From the NCBI GenBank assembly GCA_938034445.1, contig CALHLD010000024.1, positions 142,144 through 206,143 on the forward strand: a stretch of DNA of 64,000 nucleotides. The letters run 5' to 3'. The notes beneath the pieces were generated by a model. It was not told the origin of the DNA, did not search any database, and worked only from the letters and a program-made list of their open reading frames with translations. Numbering within the stretch: position 1 is the first letter of the stretch; each line of letters begins with the position of its first letter. The position numbers and the translations under genes are program-made. The DNA is from an uncultured archaeon (lineage in GTDB: Archaea > Thermoproteota > Nitrososphaeria > JACIWG01). Shown in pieces: positions 57,285-64,000 of this stretch.

Positions 57285-58970
57285 TCATTTTCCCTCAAAC
57301 GCCTCACGTGCATCCACTTCCACGACTTCATGCTGTGAAAAAAGGCTTTTATGCTCCCTGGCCGTTTCATAGTATTTCCATGGGCCCGCTCCACAGGTTC
57401 GGCAGCGGAAAAGGCGCTTTAAGTTAGCAGAAGTGGAATCGGTTACAGAGGTTACAGAGGTTACAGATTTTTCCACTGTCCTATATTCTGCTGGGGAGCC
57501 AGAGGCTAAAAGTGTAACTTCTGTAACCTCTGTAACCTTTTCCTCTGAAACGTAGTCAACGACGAAGTCAAGGAACAGGCTTTCGAGCGTTTGTGGGTTG
57601 ACCCATATGGGCCGATACGCACGGTCTATTTTAATGACTCTTGGAAGCTTTTCAAGTTCATGATGTAATCTTAGACTGTTCAATATCCTTCTTACATTGT
57701 TAGTAGTTAACTTTAGTTCCTCAGCTATATCTGAAACCTGTAATGGTACAACACGCTCCTCGTTTGCAACCTTCATTTTGTCTTTGCCAATGTATAAGAT
57801 GCCGTTGTGCTCTCCTCTGAGCCCTTCTCTCCACCGTTCATAAATGTAGTTGATTATAACACCTTCTTTGCTCTCCGCCTTAGCTTGCCTACGCCGTCTT
57901 TCGAGCCTCCTCAGTATCGCTAGAAGGTTTTTATCGAGTGAGGGGTTATGTTTTGATAGCGCTAGAAGGGGTAATACCGATGCTGTAAGCCTATGGTCCC
58001 CCACACCCTCAATCCTTTCACCTTTTTGGATTACCACTTTATCATAATACGTTAAACGCAAGTAAAGGAGCTTATTTTGAAGCTCTACCCCCCTCTCAAC
58101 CCACTCATCAAGTTCGGTGGTGGGAACGGGCTCCGGTGTTTTTTCGCAATAGAATGGCAGAGTCCGGTCTTCCGTAGCGTCATCCTCCCACGGCCTACGC
58201 TGTGTAACGATTGTTAAGCCAAAGTTGTAAAAGGTCTCATTGTATTTAGGGTTATCTGGGCTCTGACGTGAGATGGGGACGCCGTAGCTTCTGCAGTTCA
58301 GGTAATGGATTAATTCTGATGTTTCATCCCCGCCCTTGAAGTCCATTTCAGACAGGCATAAGGTTCCTTTCCATTGGTCGAGGGGGCGATAAAGCGAAGG
58401 TATCCTTCTTGTGCTGACATCATAGAAAGGCTTGTAAGCATTCAGCCTTAATGCGTTTAAAAGCCTATCCTTTCCTGAGCCAGAAGGCCCTCTCAACGCT
58501 ATGATCGGTGCGAAGGCCCCCATTCCAGGAATCTGTATATTGAACCGGTCATAGAACCAGCTACTCTGGCATACCGCTACAAGAAACTTGACTTCGTCGA
58601 TCTTGTCCTCTGGCGTACGATACATTTCCAGTGCAAGATTACACCCTTCCTGGTACACTTCCTCGAAGCTACATTTTTTAGGCTCCCTCGGCAATAGTAT
58701 GAGGTTTTTCCTTAGAGTGGAATTGTCGAGTGGAAGATATGCAATTCCACGCGCTTCATCCTTTATTCTAGTAAATATATGAAGGCTCGAAGAGGGTTCC
58801 CCTTTATTAAAATACCTTACATAATAATATGTTGGAAAAGGCTGTTCCGGGTTATAAACTTGTTCGGCGATGAAATTCTCTGTTACAACCACGGGAGTGT
58901 AGATTATATTAAATTCTTCTTCCTCTTCGAAACCGGTTTCGTTGTACTTTAGTTTAGTCAATATCATCAC
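57285..58970 (-). CDS. P-loop ATPase, likely replication helicase of the element
   Basis: 561 residues. Walker A GPSGSGKDR (161-169), Walker B LCLSEMD (204-210), then TIVTQRRPW (sensor-like). A winged-helix region (VSDIAEELKLTTNNVRRILNSL) precedes a linker of repeated Val-Thr-Glu and Val-Thr-Ser units and a terminal CRTCG motif. This resembles virus/plasmid helicases and primase-associated ATPases, but no primase catalytic site is seen. The ATG overlaps the stop of the small upstream gene (ATGA). Confidence 0.75.
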   Translation of the reverse strand: MMILTKLKYNETGFEEEEEFNIIYTPVVVTENFIAEQVYNPEQPFPTYYYVRYFNKGEPSSSLHIFTRIKDEARGIAYLPLDNSTLRKNLILLPREPKKCSFEEVYQEGCNLALEMYRTPEDKIDEVKFLVAVCQSSWFYDRFNIQIPGMGAFAPIIALRGPSGSGKDRLLNALRLNAYKPFYDVSTRRIPSLYRPLDQWKGTLCLSEMDFKGGDETSELIHYLNCRSYGVPISRQSPDNPKYNETFYNFGLTIVTQRRPWEDDATEDRTLPFYCEKTPEPVPTTELDEWVERGVELQNKLLYLRLTYYDKVVIQKGERIEGVGDHRLTASVLPLLALSKHNPSLDKNLLAILRRLERRRRQAKAESKEGVIINYIYERWREGLRGEHNGILYIGKDKMKVANEERVVPLQVSDIAEELKLTTNNVRRILNSLRLHHELEKLPRVIKIDRAYRPIWVNPQTLESLFLDFVVDYVSEEKVTEVTEVTLLASGSPAEYRTVEKSVTSVTSVTDSTSANLKRLFRCRTCGAGPWKYYETAREHKSLFSQHEVVEVDAREAFEGK

Positions 58971-59158
58971 GTCCTCTGAAATTTTCGTTCTTCTATTTCC
59001 AGTAATTTCAGCCAGAGTTCCAATTTCACAAGAAATTCGCTGAATGTAAGCATACGCTTTTCACTAGTTATTAACTCACGCAATTCAGAGCGAGGTGGCA
59101 GGTGTTTCTTCGCGAAGTCCTTCAGTTTTGTGATATCAACGGTCATATTGGCATTCAC
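58967..59158 (-). CDS. small element protein, unknown
   Basis: 63 residues from GTG 59158; ATG 59146 would give a shorter form, and the frame is open farther upstream inside the AbrB gene. It is helical and charged (KLKDFAKKHLPPRSELRELITSE, FLVKLELWLKLLEIEERK). It is translationally coupled to the ATPase by a four-base overlap and nearly abuts the AbrB gene, so the three form one operon; it may be a helicase partner or loader. Confidence 0.6.
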   Translation of the reverse strand: MNANMTVDITKLKDFAKKHLPPRSELRELITSEKRMLTFSEFLVKLELWLKLLEIEERKFQRT

Positions 59159-59162
59159 CAAT

Positions 59163-59384
59163 TCATCCAGCCTTCTTTTCTTTGATCCATGCGGAAAACG
59201 TTGGCTCGACATATTTTTCAAGGAACTCAAGCAGCGTGTCTTCGCTAATTTCACCTCTTGGGTCGACTAGCATTAGCCTGTCTGCAGCAATTGACGCTTC
59301 GCTACCTCTTACAAGAGATGCTGGAAGTGTTATGGCTCGGCTATTTCCAACTCTTACGATCTTCCTCTTTACCTTCAAAGCCAA
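59163..59384 (-). CDS. AbrB/SpoVT-type DNA-binding protein
   Basis: 73 residues from TTG 59384, chosen because GGAGTGAT lies six bases before it; the frame is open to 59402. KRKIVRVGNSRAITLPASLV is the swapped-hairpin AbrB/MazE DNA-binding signature. The C-terminal half (ISEDTLLEFLEKYVEPTFSAWI) is helical. It is the first gene of the ATPase operon and probably its regulator. A MazE-like antitoxin is possible but no toxin is adjacent. Confidence 0.8.
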   Translation of the reverse strand: MALKVKRKIVRVGNSRAITLPASLVRGSEASIAADRLMLVDPRGEISEDTLLEFLEKYVEPTFSAWIKEKKAG

Positions 59385-59397
59385 TTTTATCACTCCG

Positions 59398-59417
59398 AAC
59401 AAGTATTAACAAGTATT
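59398..59417. repeat. tandem 10-bp repeat upstream of the AbrB gene
   Basis: aacaagtatt occurs twice in direct tandem, just before the AbrB start (minus strand). It is a candidate operator for this regulator. Confidence 0.5.
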
Positions 59418-59467
59418 CTAACGCCCGTTATACCGGGAATGTCCGTAAAATAAACTTTCTGCAATAG

Positions 59468-59488
59468 TATGGACATTTTTCGTCCATA
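59468..59488. promoter_or_regulatory. inverted repeat in the divergent promoter region
   Basis: tatggac and gtccata flank 7 bases. The site sits between the AbrB gene and the rightward gene at 59555, where one regulator could control both promoters. Confidence 0.5.
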
Positions 59489-59554
59489 TTATGAAATTTT
59501 GATCACCCTTTTTGGCCGCAACATTTAAACATTCATGTCTTGAACATTGACTGG

Positions 59555-60559
59555 ATGCCGACAAAAAACATCCTAAAAGATATAATTGAAGCCTTAAAGG
59601 AGAAACCCTGCAGCAAGAAGGAGTTGATAGATGTTTTGAGGAAAAATCTTCGCAATAAAGGCCAAGAGGCTCTGAGGAAGAGGTGTGAGAGATTCCTGCG
59701 GAATCTTCAGGATCTGGGCCTTGTGGAGAAACGTGAAGACAAATACTATTGGTATTTCTACCCGCATCTTAGAGAGCTTGAAAGCTATCAGGCTAAAGTT
59801 GAGCACTCAAAGAGGCTTATTCCAGCCTTGCTTGTAATAGCGGAGGTCGAGAGGCTTTACCTACCATCCTCCGGCCTCAGCGGGGAAGAGCTTAAAATCT
59901 TCATGGAGGATGTGGAGCAGCATCTCCAGTACTATGAAGAGATATGGGGGCTTCTTGAGGATTATAGAAGCTTGAAGAAGCAGGCTGAAGAGAGGCGTGA
60001 ATCTTTCGTGTCGGGGCTTAAGCGTGAGCTTAAATCCCAGTTTGGAGAAGAAGTCAGGGAGTGGAGGACGAATATGGAAAGTTTCGTTTCCACATCCCTT
60101 CCCTGGGAAGTCTTCCACTTCATCCACGAGAAGCTCCTCTCGGACACAGACGCTGAAGGCGACGCGAAAAGGCCATGCTACAAGATCGGCCCAGAGGAGG
60201 TTGAAAAGTCTTTCGCATTTGAGGTGGCTGAGGTCGAAGGGAAGGGGGTGAGGGCTGAGCAGCTCCTGTTTGATGGATATCTGGTGGCTCGTGGAAGCCA
60301 ATCGCATAGGGTGAAGGAGTTTATAAAGAGTAAACTTGTAGACCCGACTAGCATAGGGGCTGTGAAGGAGATCCGCAGGATAGAGCATGAAAGCCGTAAA
60401 AGGCTGCAGGAACTCCAAGACAGAATCATGAGGCTGAAGCATAGGATAGAGAGTGGAGAGCCCCTAACAGGAGAATGCCGCGACTGCCCAAAGATACTAG
60501 TAGCAGATCTTAGGGGTTCTGAAGAAGAGTGTGAGGAATTGAAGAAACCGGTATCGTGA
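59555..60559 (+). CDS. unknown element protein with winged helix and coiled coil
   Basis: 334 residues from ATG 59555; a TATA-like acatttaaac about 28 bases before supports a leaderless start, and a TTG 15 bases upstream is also in frame. Residues 1-75 look like a winged helix (KKELIDVLRKNLRNKGQEALRKRCERFLRNLQDLGLVEK followed by a YYWYFYP wing). The rest is long helices with coiled-coil character and a CRDCPK near the end. I do not recognise the family. It may regulate or support replication of the element. Confidence 0.6.
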   Translation: MPTKNILKDIIEALKEKPCSKKELIDVLRKNLRNKGQEALRKRCERFLRNLQDLGLVEKREDKYYWYFYPHLRELESYQAKVEHSKRLIPALLVIAEVERLYLPSSGLSGEELKIFMEDVEQHLQYYEEIWGLLEDYRSLKKQAEERRESFVSGLKRELKSQFGEEVREWRTNMESFVSTSLPWEVFHFIHEKLLSDTDAEGDAKRPCYKIGPEEVEKSFAFEVAEVEGKGVRAEQLLFDGYLVARGSQSHRVKEFIKSKLVDPTSIGAVKEIRRIEHESRKRLQELQDRIMRLKHRIESGEPLTGECRDCPKILVADLRGSEEECEELKKPVS

Positions 60560-60563
60560 ACTA

Positions 60564-60689
60564 ATGAAGCCCATATGGAAAGAGATGTTCAGCACACTCG
60601 GCTTAGAGCTGAAGGAGGAAGACCTTCAGGGAGATCCACCACAGCGCCTTTTTATGGAAGTGTCTGAGGTATGGGAAGCATGGAAGTAG
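60564..60689 (+). CDS. 41-residue acidic peptide
   Basis: An ATG five bases after the preceding stop gives MKPIWKEMFSTLGLELKEED and a Trp-containing tail ending VWEAWK. The tight spacing suggests co-translation, but the upstream sequence gives no clear Shine-Dalgarno. No family recognised. Confidence 0.4.
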   Translation: MKPIWKEMFSTLGLELKEEDLQGDPPQRLFMEVSEVWEAWK

Positions 60690-60997
60690 CAAATGATTTT
60701 ATTTAAAAATAAAATTAAAGGCATTAAACGAGTTCCGTTCTGCTACAATAGAAGGTTTGATGGAACGTATAAGAGGGGGTGACGGGAAAAGATTGATATA
60801 ATGAAGGTTGCCGGAGCTCAACTATTTTAGTTCCTAGAATAGTCAGCAAGGCAATAGTTACTGATATATGGGTTACAACGGACTTCAACTAGGCTTAGAA
60901 GGGGAGGCTTATCTTAGAATTTGGCTCGAATAAGTGAACACATGTGTTAACACTAAAGGTATTTAAGCATAGAACGCTTATCTTATTCTGAGAGAAG
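60690..60997. other. intergenic region before the restriction-modification locus
   Basis: 308 bases without a credible ORF. Near its right end are a palindrome and TATA box for the next gene. Composition changes here from the GC-richer element genes to AT-richer sequence, a possible junction between two accessory modules. Confidence 0.45.
60937..60953 (+). promoter_or_regulatory. overlapping palindromes before the HTH-hsdMS operon
   Basis: aacacatgtgtt (12-bp palindrome) overlaps gtgttaacac (10-bp palindrome) just upstream of a TATA-like tatttaag at 60960-60967. The ATG follows at 60998. It is a likely operator for the winged-helix protein encoded first. Confidence 0.55.
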
Positions 60998-61219
60998 ATG
61001 TCAAAGAGTCTAGACACACTAACCTCCAAACTAATTGAGCTGCTGGAAAAAGATCCTGGACAGACTGTGAAGCAGCTAGCAGAGCAACTAGACGTGAATA
61101 GAACCTTTCTGGCTGGTTACTTAAAAGCTTTGGAGAACCAAGGTTATGTTAGGTCTAAGAAAATTGGACCTGCTAAGGTTTATTTCAATGTTAAGGGAGC
61201 TAAAGAGGTGGCAAAATGA
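60998..61219 (+). CDS. winged-helix regulator of the restriction locus
   Basis: 73 residues. TVKQLAEQLDVNRTFLAGYLKALENQGYVRSKKIGPAKVYF is a single winged-helix domain with a wing hairpin. The ATG lies about 30 bases after a TATA box with no ribosome-binding site, so it is leaderless. It overlaps hsdM by four bases. A controller of methylase expression is the natural role; this is inference from position. Confidence 0.8.
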   Translation: MSKSLDTLTSKLIELLEKDPGQTVKQLAEQLDVNRTFLAGYLKALENQGYVRSKKIGPAKVYFNVKGAKEVAK

Positions 61220-62805
61220 GCAACGAAAAGCTCGACCTAGGTTTTGCTGATAAATTATGGGAAGCAGCGAACAGGCTTAGGGGTAAGATGGAGGCATCCC
61301 AATACAAGCACATAGTTTTGCCTTTGATCTTTCTGAAGTACATTTCAGATATGTTTGAGTCTAGGAGAAAGTGGCTGGAAAAAGCTGTTAAGGACCCGAA
61401 TAACCAAGATTACTACCTTCCAAATGCAACCGAAGAAGATATAAAAAGCATTTTGGAAGACCGTGATGAGTATTTATCTATTGGAGTTTTTTACGTACCG
61501 CCAGAGGCAAGATGGAGCTTCCTGATGAAAAATGCGACGCAACCTCATATAGGAAAGCTAATAGATGAGGCTATGAGTGCGATTGAAAGGGAGAATCCTA
61601 AGCAGCTAAGAGGTGTTCTTCCAAAAATATATACGCAAGCTCTAGTGCCTCCACATGTTTTAGGAGAGTTGATAAATACTTTTTCAAAAGTCGGATTTGG
61701 GCTTACGGAGGATAGAGCAAAGGATGTGCTGGGAAGGGTTTACGAATATTTCATCGGAAAGTTTGCTGAAGCAGAGGGAAAGAGAGGTGGGGAATTCTAT
61801 ACTCCGAGATGTGTAGTTAAGCTGCTGGTTGAGATCTTGGAGCCATATTATGGAAGGGTTTACGACCCAGCATGCGGTAGCGGTGGAATGTTTGTCCAAA
61901 GCTGGAAGTTTCTAGAATCACATCAAAAAGACCCTCACTCCATATCGGTTTATGGTCAAGAAGTTGTTGATACGACTTGGCGAATATGTAAGATGAACCT
62001 AGCAATTAGAGGAATTCCTAGTGAGAACATAGTTCTAGAAGATACATTGCTCAACGATCAATTCCCAAATCTTAAAGCAGATTTCATAATAACCAATCCT
62101 CCATTCAACATGACTAAGTGGGGAGCTGATAGAGTTCAGAAGGATGCAAGATGGAAATATGGAATTCCAGATGATAACAGCAAGAATGGCGGTAATTACG
62201 CTTGGATTCAACATTACATCTACCACTTAGCACCTAACGGAAGAGCAGGCTTCGTCATGGCTAATGGTTCTTTATCTTGCGGTGGAAAATATGGTGAGAT
62301 AAGAAAAGGGATAGTTGAGGATGATTTAGTCGATTGCATAGTTGCATTACCTCCAAAGCTTTTCTTAACAACAGCGATTCCAGCTTGCCTATGGTTCTTG
62401 GCGAAGAATAAAGATGAGAGAGCTAAAGGGTTTAGAGATAGAAGAGGCCAAATACTTTTCATAGATGCAAGAAACCTTTACGAGCCAGTTTCAAGAAGGC
62501 TTAACATACTAACAGATGAACACATACAGCAAATAGCAAACACTTATAGAGCATGGAGAAAAGGCGAAGAGTACAAAGATATTCCGGGATTCTGCAGGTC
62601 TGCAACTATTGAAGAAGTAAGGAAGAATAGGTATATTTTAACACCTGGAAGATACGTTGGAATAGCTGAAGGAGAAGTTGAAGAAGAACAGTTTGAAGAA
62701 AAAATGAGAAGATTAACTCAACAATTATCTGAGCAGTTTGCTAAGTCTGAAGAACTTAAAGAGAGAATAAAAAGAAACTTAGGTGAATTAGGGTATGAAC
62801 TTTGA
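61216..62805 (+). CDS. hsdM: type I restriction-modification methyltransferase subunit
   Basis: 529 residues. The N-terminal HsdM domain (LDLGFADKLWEAANRLRG, LPLIFLKYISDMFE) is followed by the methylase domain with motif I DPACGSGGMF and motif IV NPPF (NPPFNMTKW), which mark N6-adenine methylation. GEFYTPRCVVKLLVE is also typical. Translation is coupled to the regulator (ATGA) and to hsdS (11-base overlap). Confidence 0.95.
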   Translation: MSNEKLDLGFADKLWEAANRLRGKMEASQYKHIVLPLIFLKYISDMFESRRKWLEKAVKDPNNQDYYLPNATEEDIKSILEDRDEYLSIGVFYVPPEARWSFLMKNATQPHIGKLIDEAMSAIERENPKQLRGVLPKIYTQALVPPHVLGELINTFSKVGFGLTEDRAKDVLGRVYEYFIGKFAEAEGKRGGEFYTPRCVVKLLVEILEPYYGRVYDPACGSGGMFVQSWKFLESHQKDPHSISVYGQEVVDTTWRICKMNLAIRGIPSENIVLEDTLLNDQFPNLKADFIITNPPFNMTKWGADRVQKDARWKYGIPDDNSKNGGNYAWIQHYIYHLAPNGRAGFVMANGSLSCGGKYGEIRKGIVEDDLVDCIVALPPKLFLTTAIPACLWFLAKNKDERAKGFRDRRGQILFIDARNLYEPVSRRLNILTDEHIQQIANTYRAWRKGEEYKDIPGFCRSATIEEVRKNRYILTPGRYVGIAEGEVEEEQFEEKMRRLTQQLSEQFAKSEELKERIKRNLGELGYEL

Positions 62806-64000
62806 CTATACTCGATTATCTTATAAGTTCTCTCTACCCAATGGTTGGAAGGTTGTAAAAGTCAAAGATGTAGCTAAAGTTAACGAGTTAAATATCAAAA
62901 AGGATTATCCATTCAAGATGATTGAATACATAGAAACAGATGACGTAGAAAATGGAAGGATTTTTAAAGTAAGTAAGGTGCCCCTTGTTAAGGCCCCTGC
63001 GCGGGCAAAAAGAATTGTCAGAAAGAACGATATTTTAATCTCAACTGTTAGACCAAAATTAAGACACTTTGCCTTCATTAAGATTGCCAAACCAAATACC
63101 ATAGCATCTACAGGTTTTGCTGTAATTACAGCTTATGGTATAGATGCTCGTTACTTATATTACTACCTTACATCTAAGCCTTTTACTCAGTATTTAGATC
63201 AGATTGCAGAAACTCATACTTCTGCTTATCCTTCCTTCACTCCAGATGTAATTGAAGAGGCGGAAGTTCTCATGCCTCCAACTCCTGAAGATAAGCGAAT
63301 TGGTGAGATTCTCGGCTCTTTAGATGATAAAATCGAGCTTAATTATGAGATGAATAAAACCCTTGAAGCCATAGCTCAAGCAATTTTCAAGAACTGGTTT
63401 GTTGATTTTGAGCCTTTTAAAGATGAGCTTGTTTACAATGAAGAGTTAGATAAAGAGATTCCTGAAGGATGGGAAATAATAAACTATAGTTCGCTTGTAA
63501 ACTATACTTTTGGTTATCCATTTAATTCTCAATATTTTAATGAAAAGGGTATTGGCTTACCAGTAATTAGAATAAGAGACTTGCCACATAATAAGGCGGA
63601 GATTTATACGTCAGAAAAATGTGATCAAACTTACATCATAAGACCAGGAGAGATTCTAGTTAGTATGGATGGTGAATTTAAAGCTTACATATGGAAAGGT
63701 CCAGAAGTGCTGTTAAATCAGAGAATTGTTAAAATAGCTCCTAAAGAAGATGAGACGCCAAGAAGTTATCTATATTATAGTATCCTAGAGCCCCTTTCAA
63801 TTATAGAAGCAAGTAAAGTTGGCACAACTGTTATACATTTGAATAAAGAAGATTTGGATGAAATTAGAATTATCTTACCTGGTAAAGATATTTTAAAAAA
63901 CTTTGCAAAAGTTACGGAACCTTTAATTGATTTGCAGGTTTATAATGTTCAAGAAAGTCAGGTTCTTGAACAAATAAGAGATACTTTACTTCCAAAGCTT
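62795..64000 (+). CDS. hsdS: type I restriction-modification specificity subunit (partial)
   Basis: An uninterrupted frame of 402 codons to the window end, starting MNFDYTRLSYKFSLPNGWK. It holds a first target-recognition domain, a central conserved helix (KRIGEILGSLDDKIELNYEMNKTLEAIAQAIFKNWFVDFEPF) and a second target-recognition domain starting IPEGWEIINY. It ends near the second coiled-coil (QVLEQIRDTLLPKL), so little is missing. It chooses the DNA sequence methylated by HsdM; hsdR is not in view and may follow. Confidence 0.92.
   Translation, partial: MNFDYTRLSYKFSLPNGWKVVKVKDVAKVNELNIKKDYPFKMIEYIETDDVENGRIFKVSKVPLVKAPARAKRIVRKNDILISTVRPKLRHFAFIKIAKPNTIASTGFAVITAYGIDARYLYYYLTSKPFTQYLDQIAETHTSAYPSFTPDVIEEAEVLMPPTPEDKRIGEILGSLDDKIELNYEMNKTLEAIAQAIFKNWFVDFEPFKDELVYNEELDKEIPEGWEIINYSSLVNYTFGYPFNSQYFNEKGIGLPVIRIRDLPHNKAEIYTSEKCDQTYIIRPGEILVSMDGEFKAYIWKGPEVLLNQRIVKIAPKEDETPRSYLYYSILEPLSIIEASKVGTTVIHLNKEDLDEIRIILPGKDILKNFAKVTEPLIDLQVYNVQESQVLEQIRDTLLPKL

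Larger units (their letters stand above)
55601..64000. mobile_element. accessory region integrated at tRNA-Trp, right end beyond window
   Basis: The composition changes right after the tRNA-Trp 3' end: higher GC, then an integrase 60 bases from the tRNA, a replication-type ATPase with small partners, an unknown gene and a type I restriction-modification locus. This is the usual order of a tRNA-targeted integrated plasmid or virus. No second copy of the tRNA-Trp 3' end occurs in the window, so the boundary, and whether hsdMS belongs to the same element, are open. Confidence 0.65.

Noticed and set aside
59163..59402. Toxin-antitoxin pair formed by the AbrB-like protein and its neighbour
   Set aside because: The adjacent 63-residue protein shows no PIN, MazF or RelE features and is coupled to the ATPase instead.
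59861..60442. 193-codon minus-strand ORF
   Set aside because: Antisense shadow of the 59555-60559 gene, which has the better start signals and composition.

Overview
This window comes from an archaeon. It carries an archaeal 16S-23S operon with no tRNA in the spacer and a 5S rRNA gene about 40 kb away, archaeal-type replication, translation and lipid genes (archaeal DnaG, FEN-1, aRF1, pelota, glycerol-1-phosphate dehydrogenase, geranylgeranyl reductase), two proteasome beta subunits, SepF, TATA boxes about 25-30 bases before many leaderless starts, and tRNA introns with bulge-helix-bulge (BHB) splice motifs. The unlinked 5S, a tRNA-Met with two introns and this gene set suggest a TACK-group lineage (Bathyarchaeia/Nitrososphaeria-like). 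That placement is inference. The chromosomal background is AT-rich; the rRNA genes and the two inserted regions are visibly richer in GC.

Layout. 1-10.3 kb: a frameshifted amino-acid permease, a phosphoesterase/nucleotidyltransferase pair, tRNA-Pro, tRNA-Met, tRNA-Thr, a glycosyltransferase, ValRS, aRF1, UMP kinase, tRNA-Leu. 10.4-15.3 kb: 16S and 23S rRNA with long processing stems. 15.4-35.8 kb: dense housekeeping genes: FKBP, NadM, proteasome beta, Taw1, translin, RibK/RibL (FAD synthesis), a DphB-DUF357 fusion, Pcm, FEN-1, lipid reductase, aEF-1beta, L15e, Dph2, Csl4, RpoL, TFS, glycerol-1-phosphate dehydrogenase, a second proteasome beta, aCPSF1, SepF, PUA protein, LSm, L37e, RpiA.

35.88-41.32 kb: an integrated, decaying element at tRNA-Ala(UGC), bounded by a 26-bp imperfect repeat that covers the tRNA 3' end. 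It holds remnants of an ArsP-type permease, a thioredoxin-like protein, a zinc-ribbon protein and an EF-Tu-like protein, an intact PadR / Cys-His protein / cupin / ABC exporter operon, and a deleted helicase. No integrase gene is left.

41.3-55.4 kb: host genes again: rhomboid, tRNA-Ile/Val/Ser, SRP RNA, a TtuA/Ncs6-like thiolase, pelota, DnaG, a Toprim protein, a GC-rich structured RNA candidate, PheT/PheS, TrpRS, CoaD, Map, DUF1512, 5S rRNA.

55.5-64 kb: tRNA-Trp, whose intron looks like a box C/D guide RNA, is followed by a second accessory region: a tyrosine recombinase, a P-loop replication ATPase with two small partner genes, an unknown winged-helix protein, then a type I restriction-modification locus (regulator, hsdM, partial hsdS) that runs off the window end. 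The right boundary of this region is not in the window.

The host core genes fall into linked functional sets: diphthamide/FAD/tRNA modification, RNA processing with the transcription and exosome subunits, and aminoacylation. The two tRNA-anchored regions are the accessory part.
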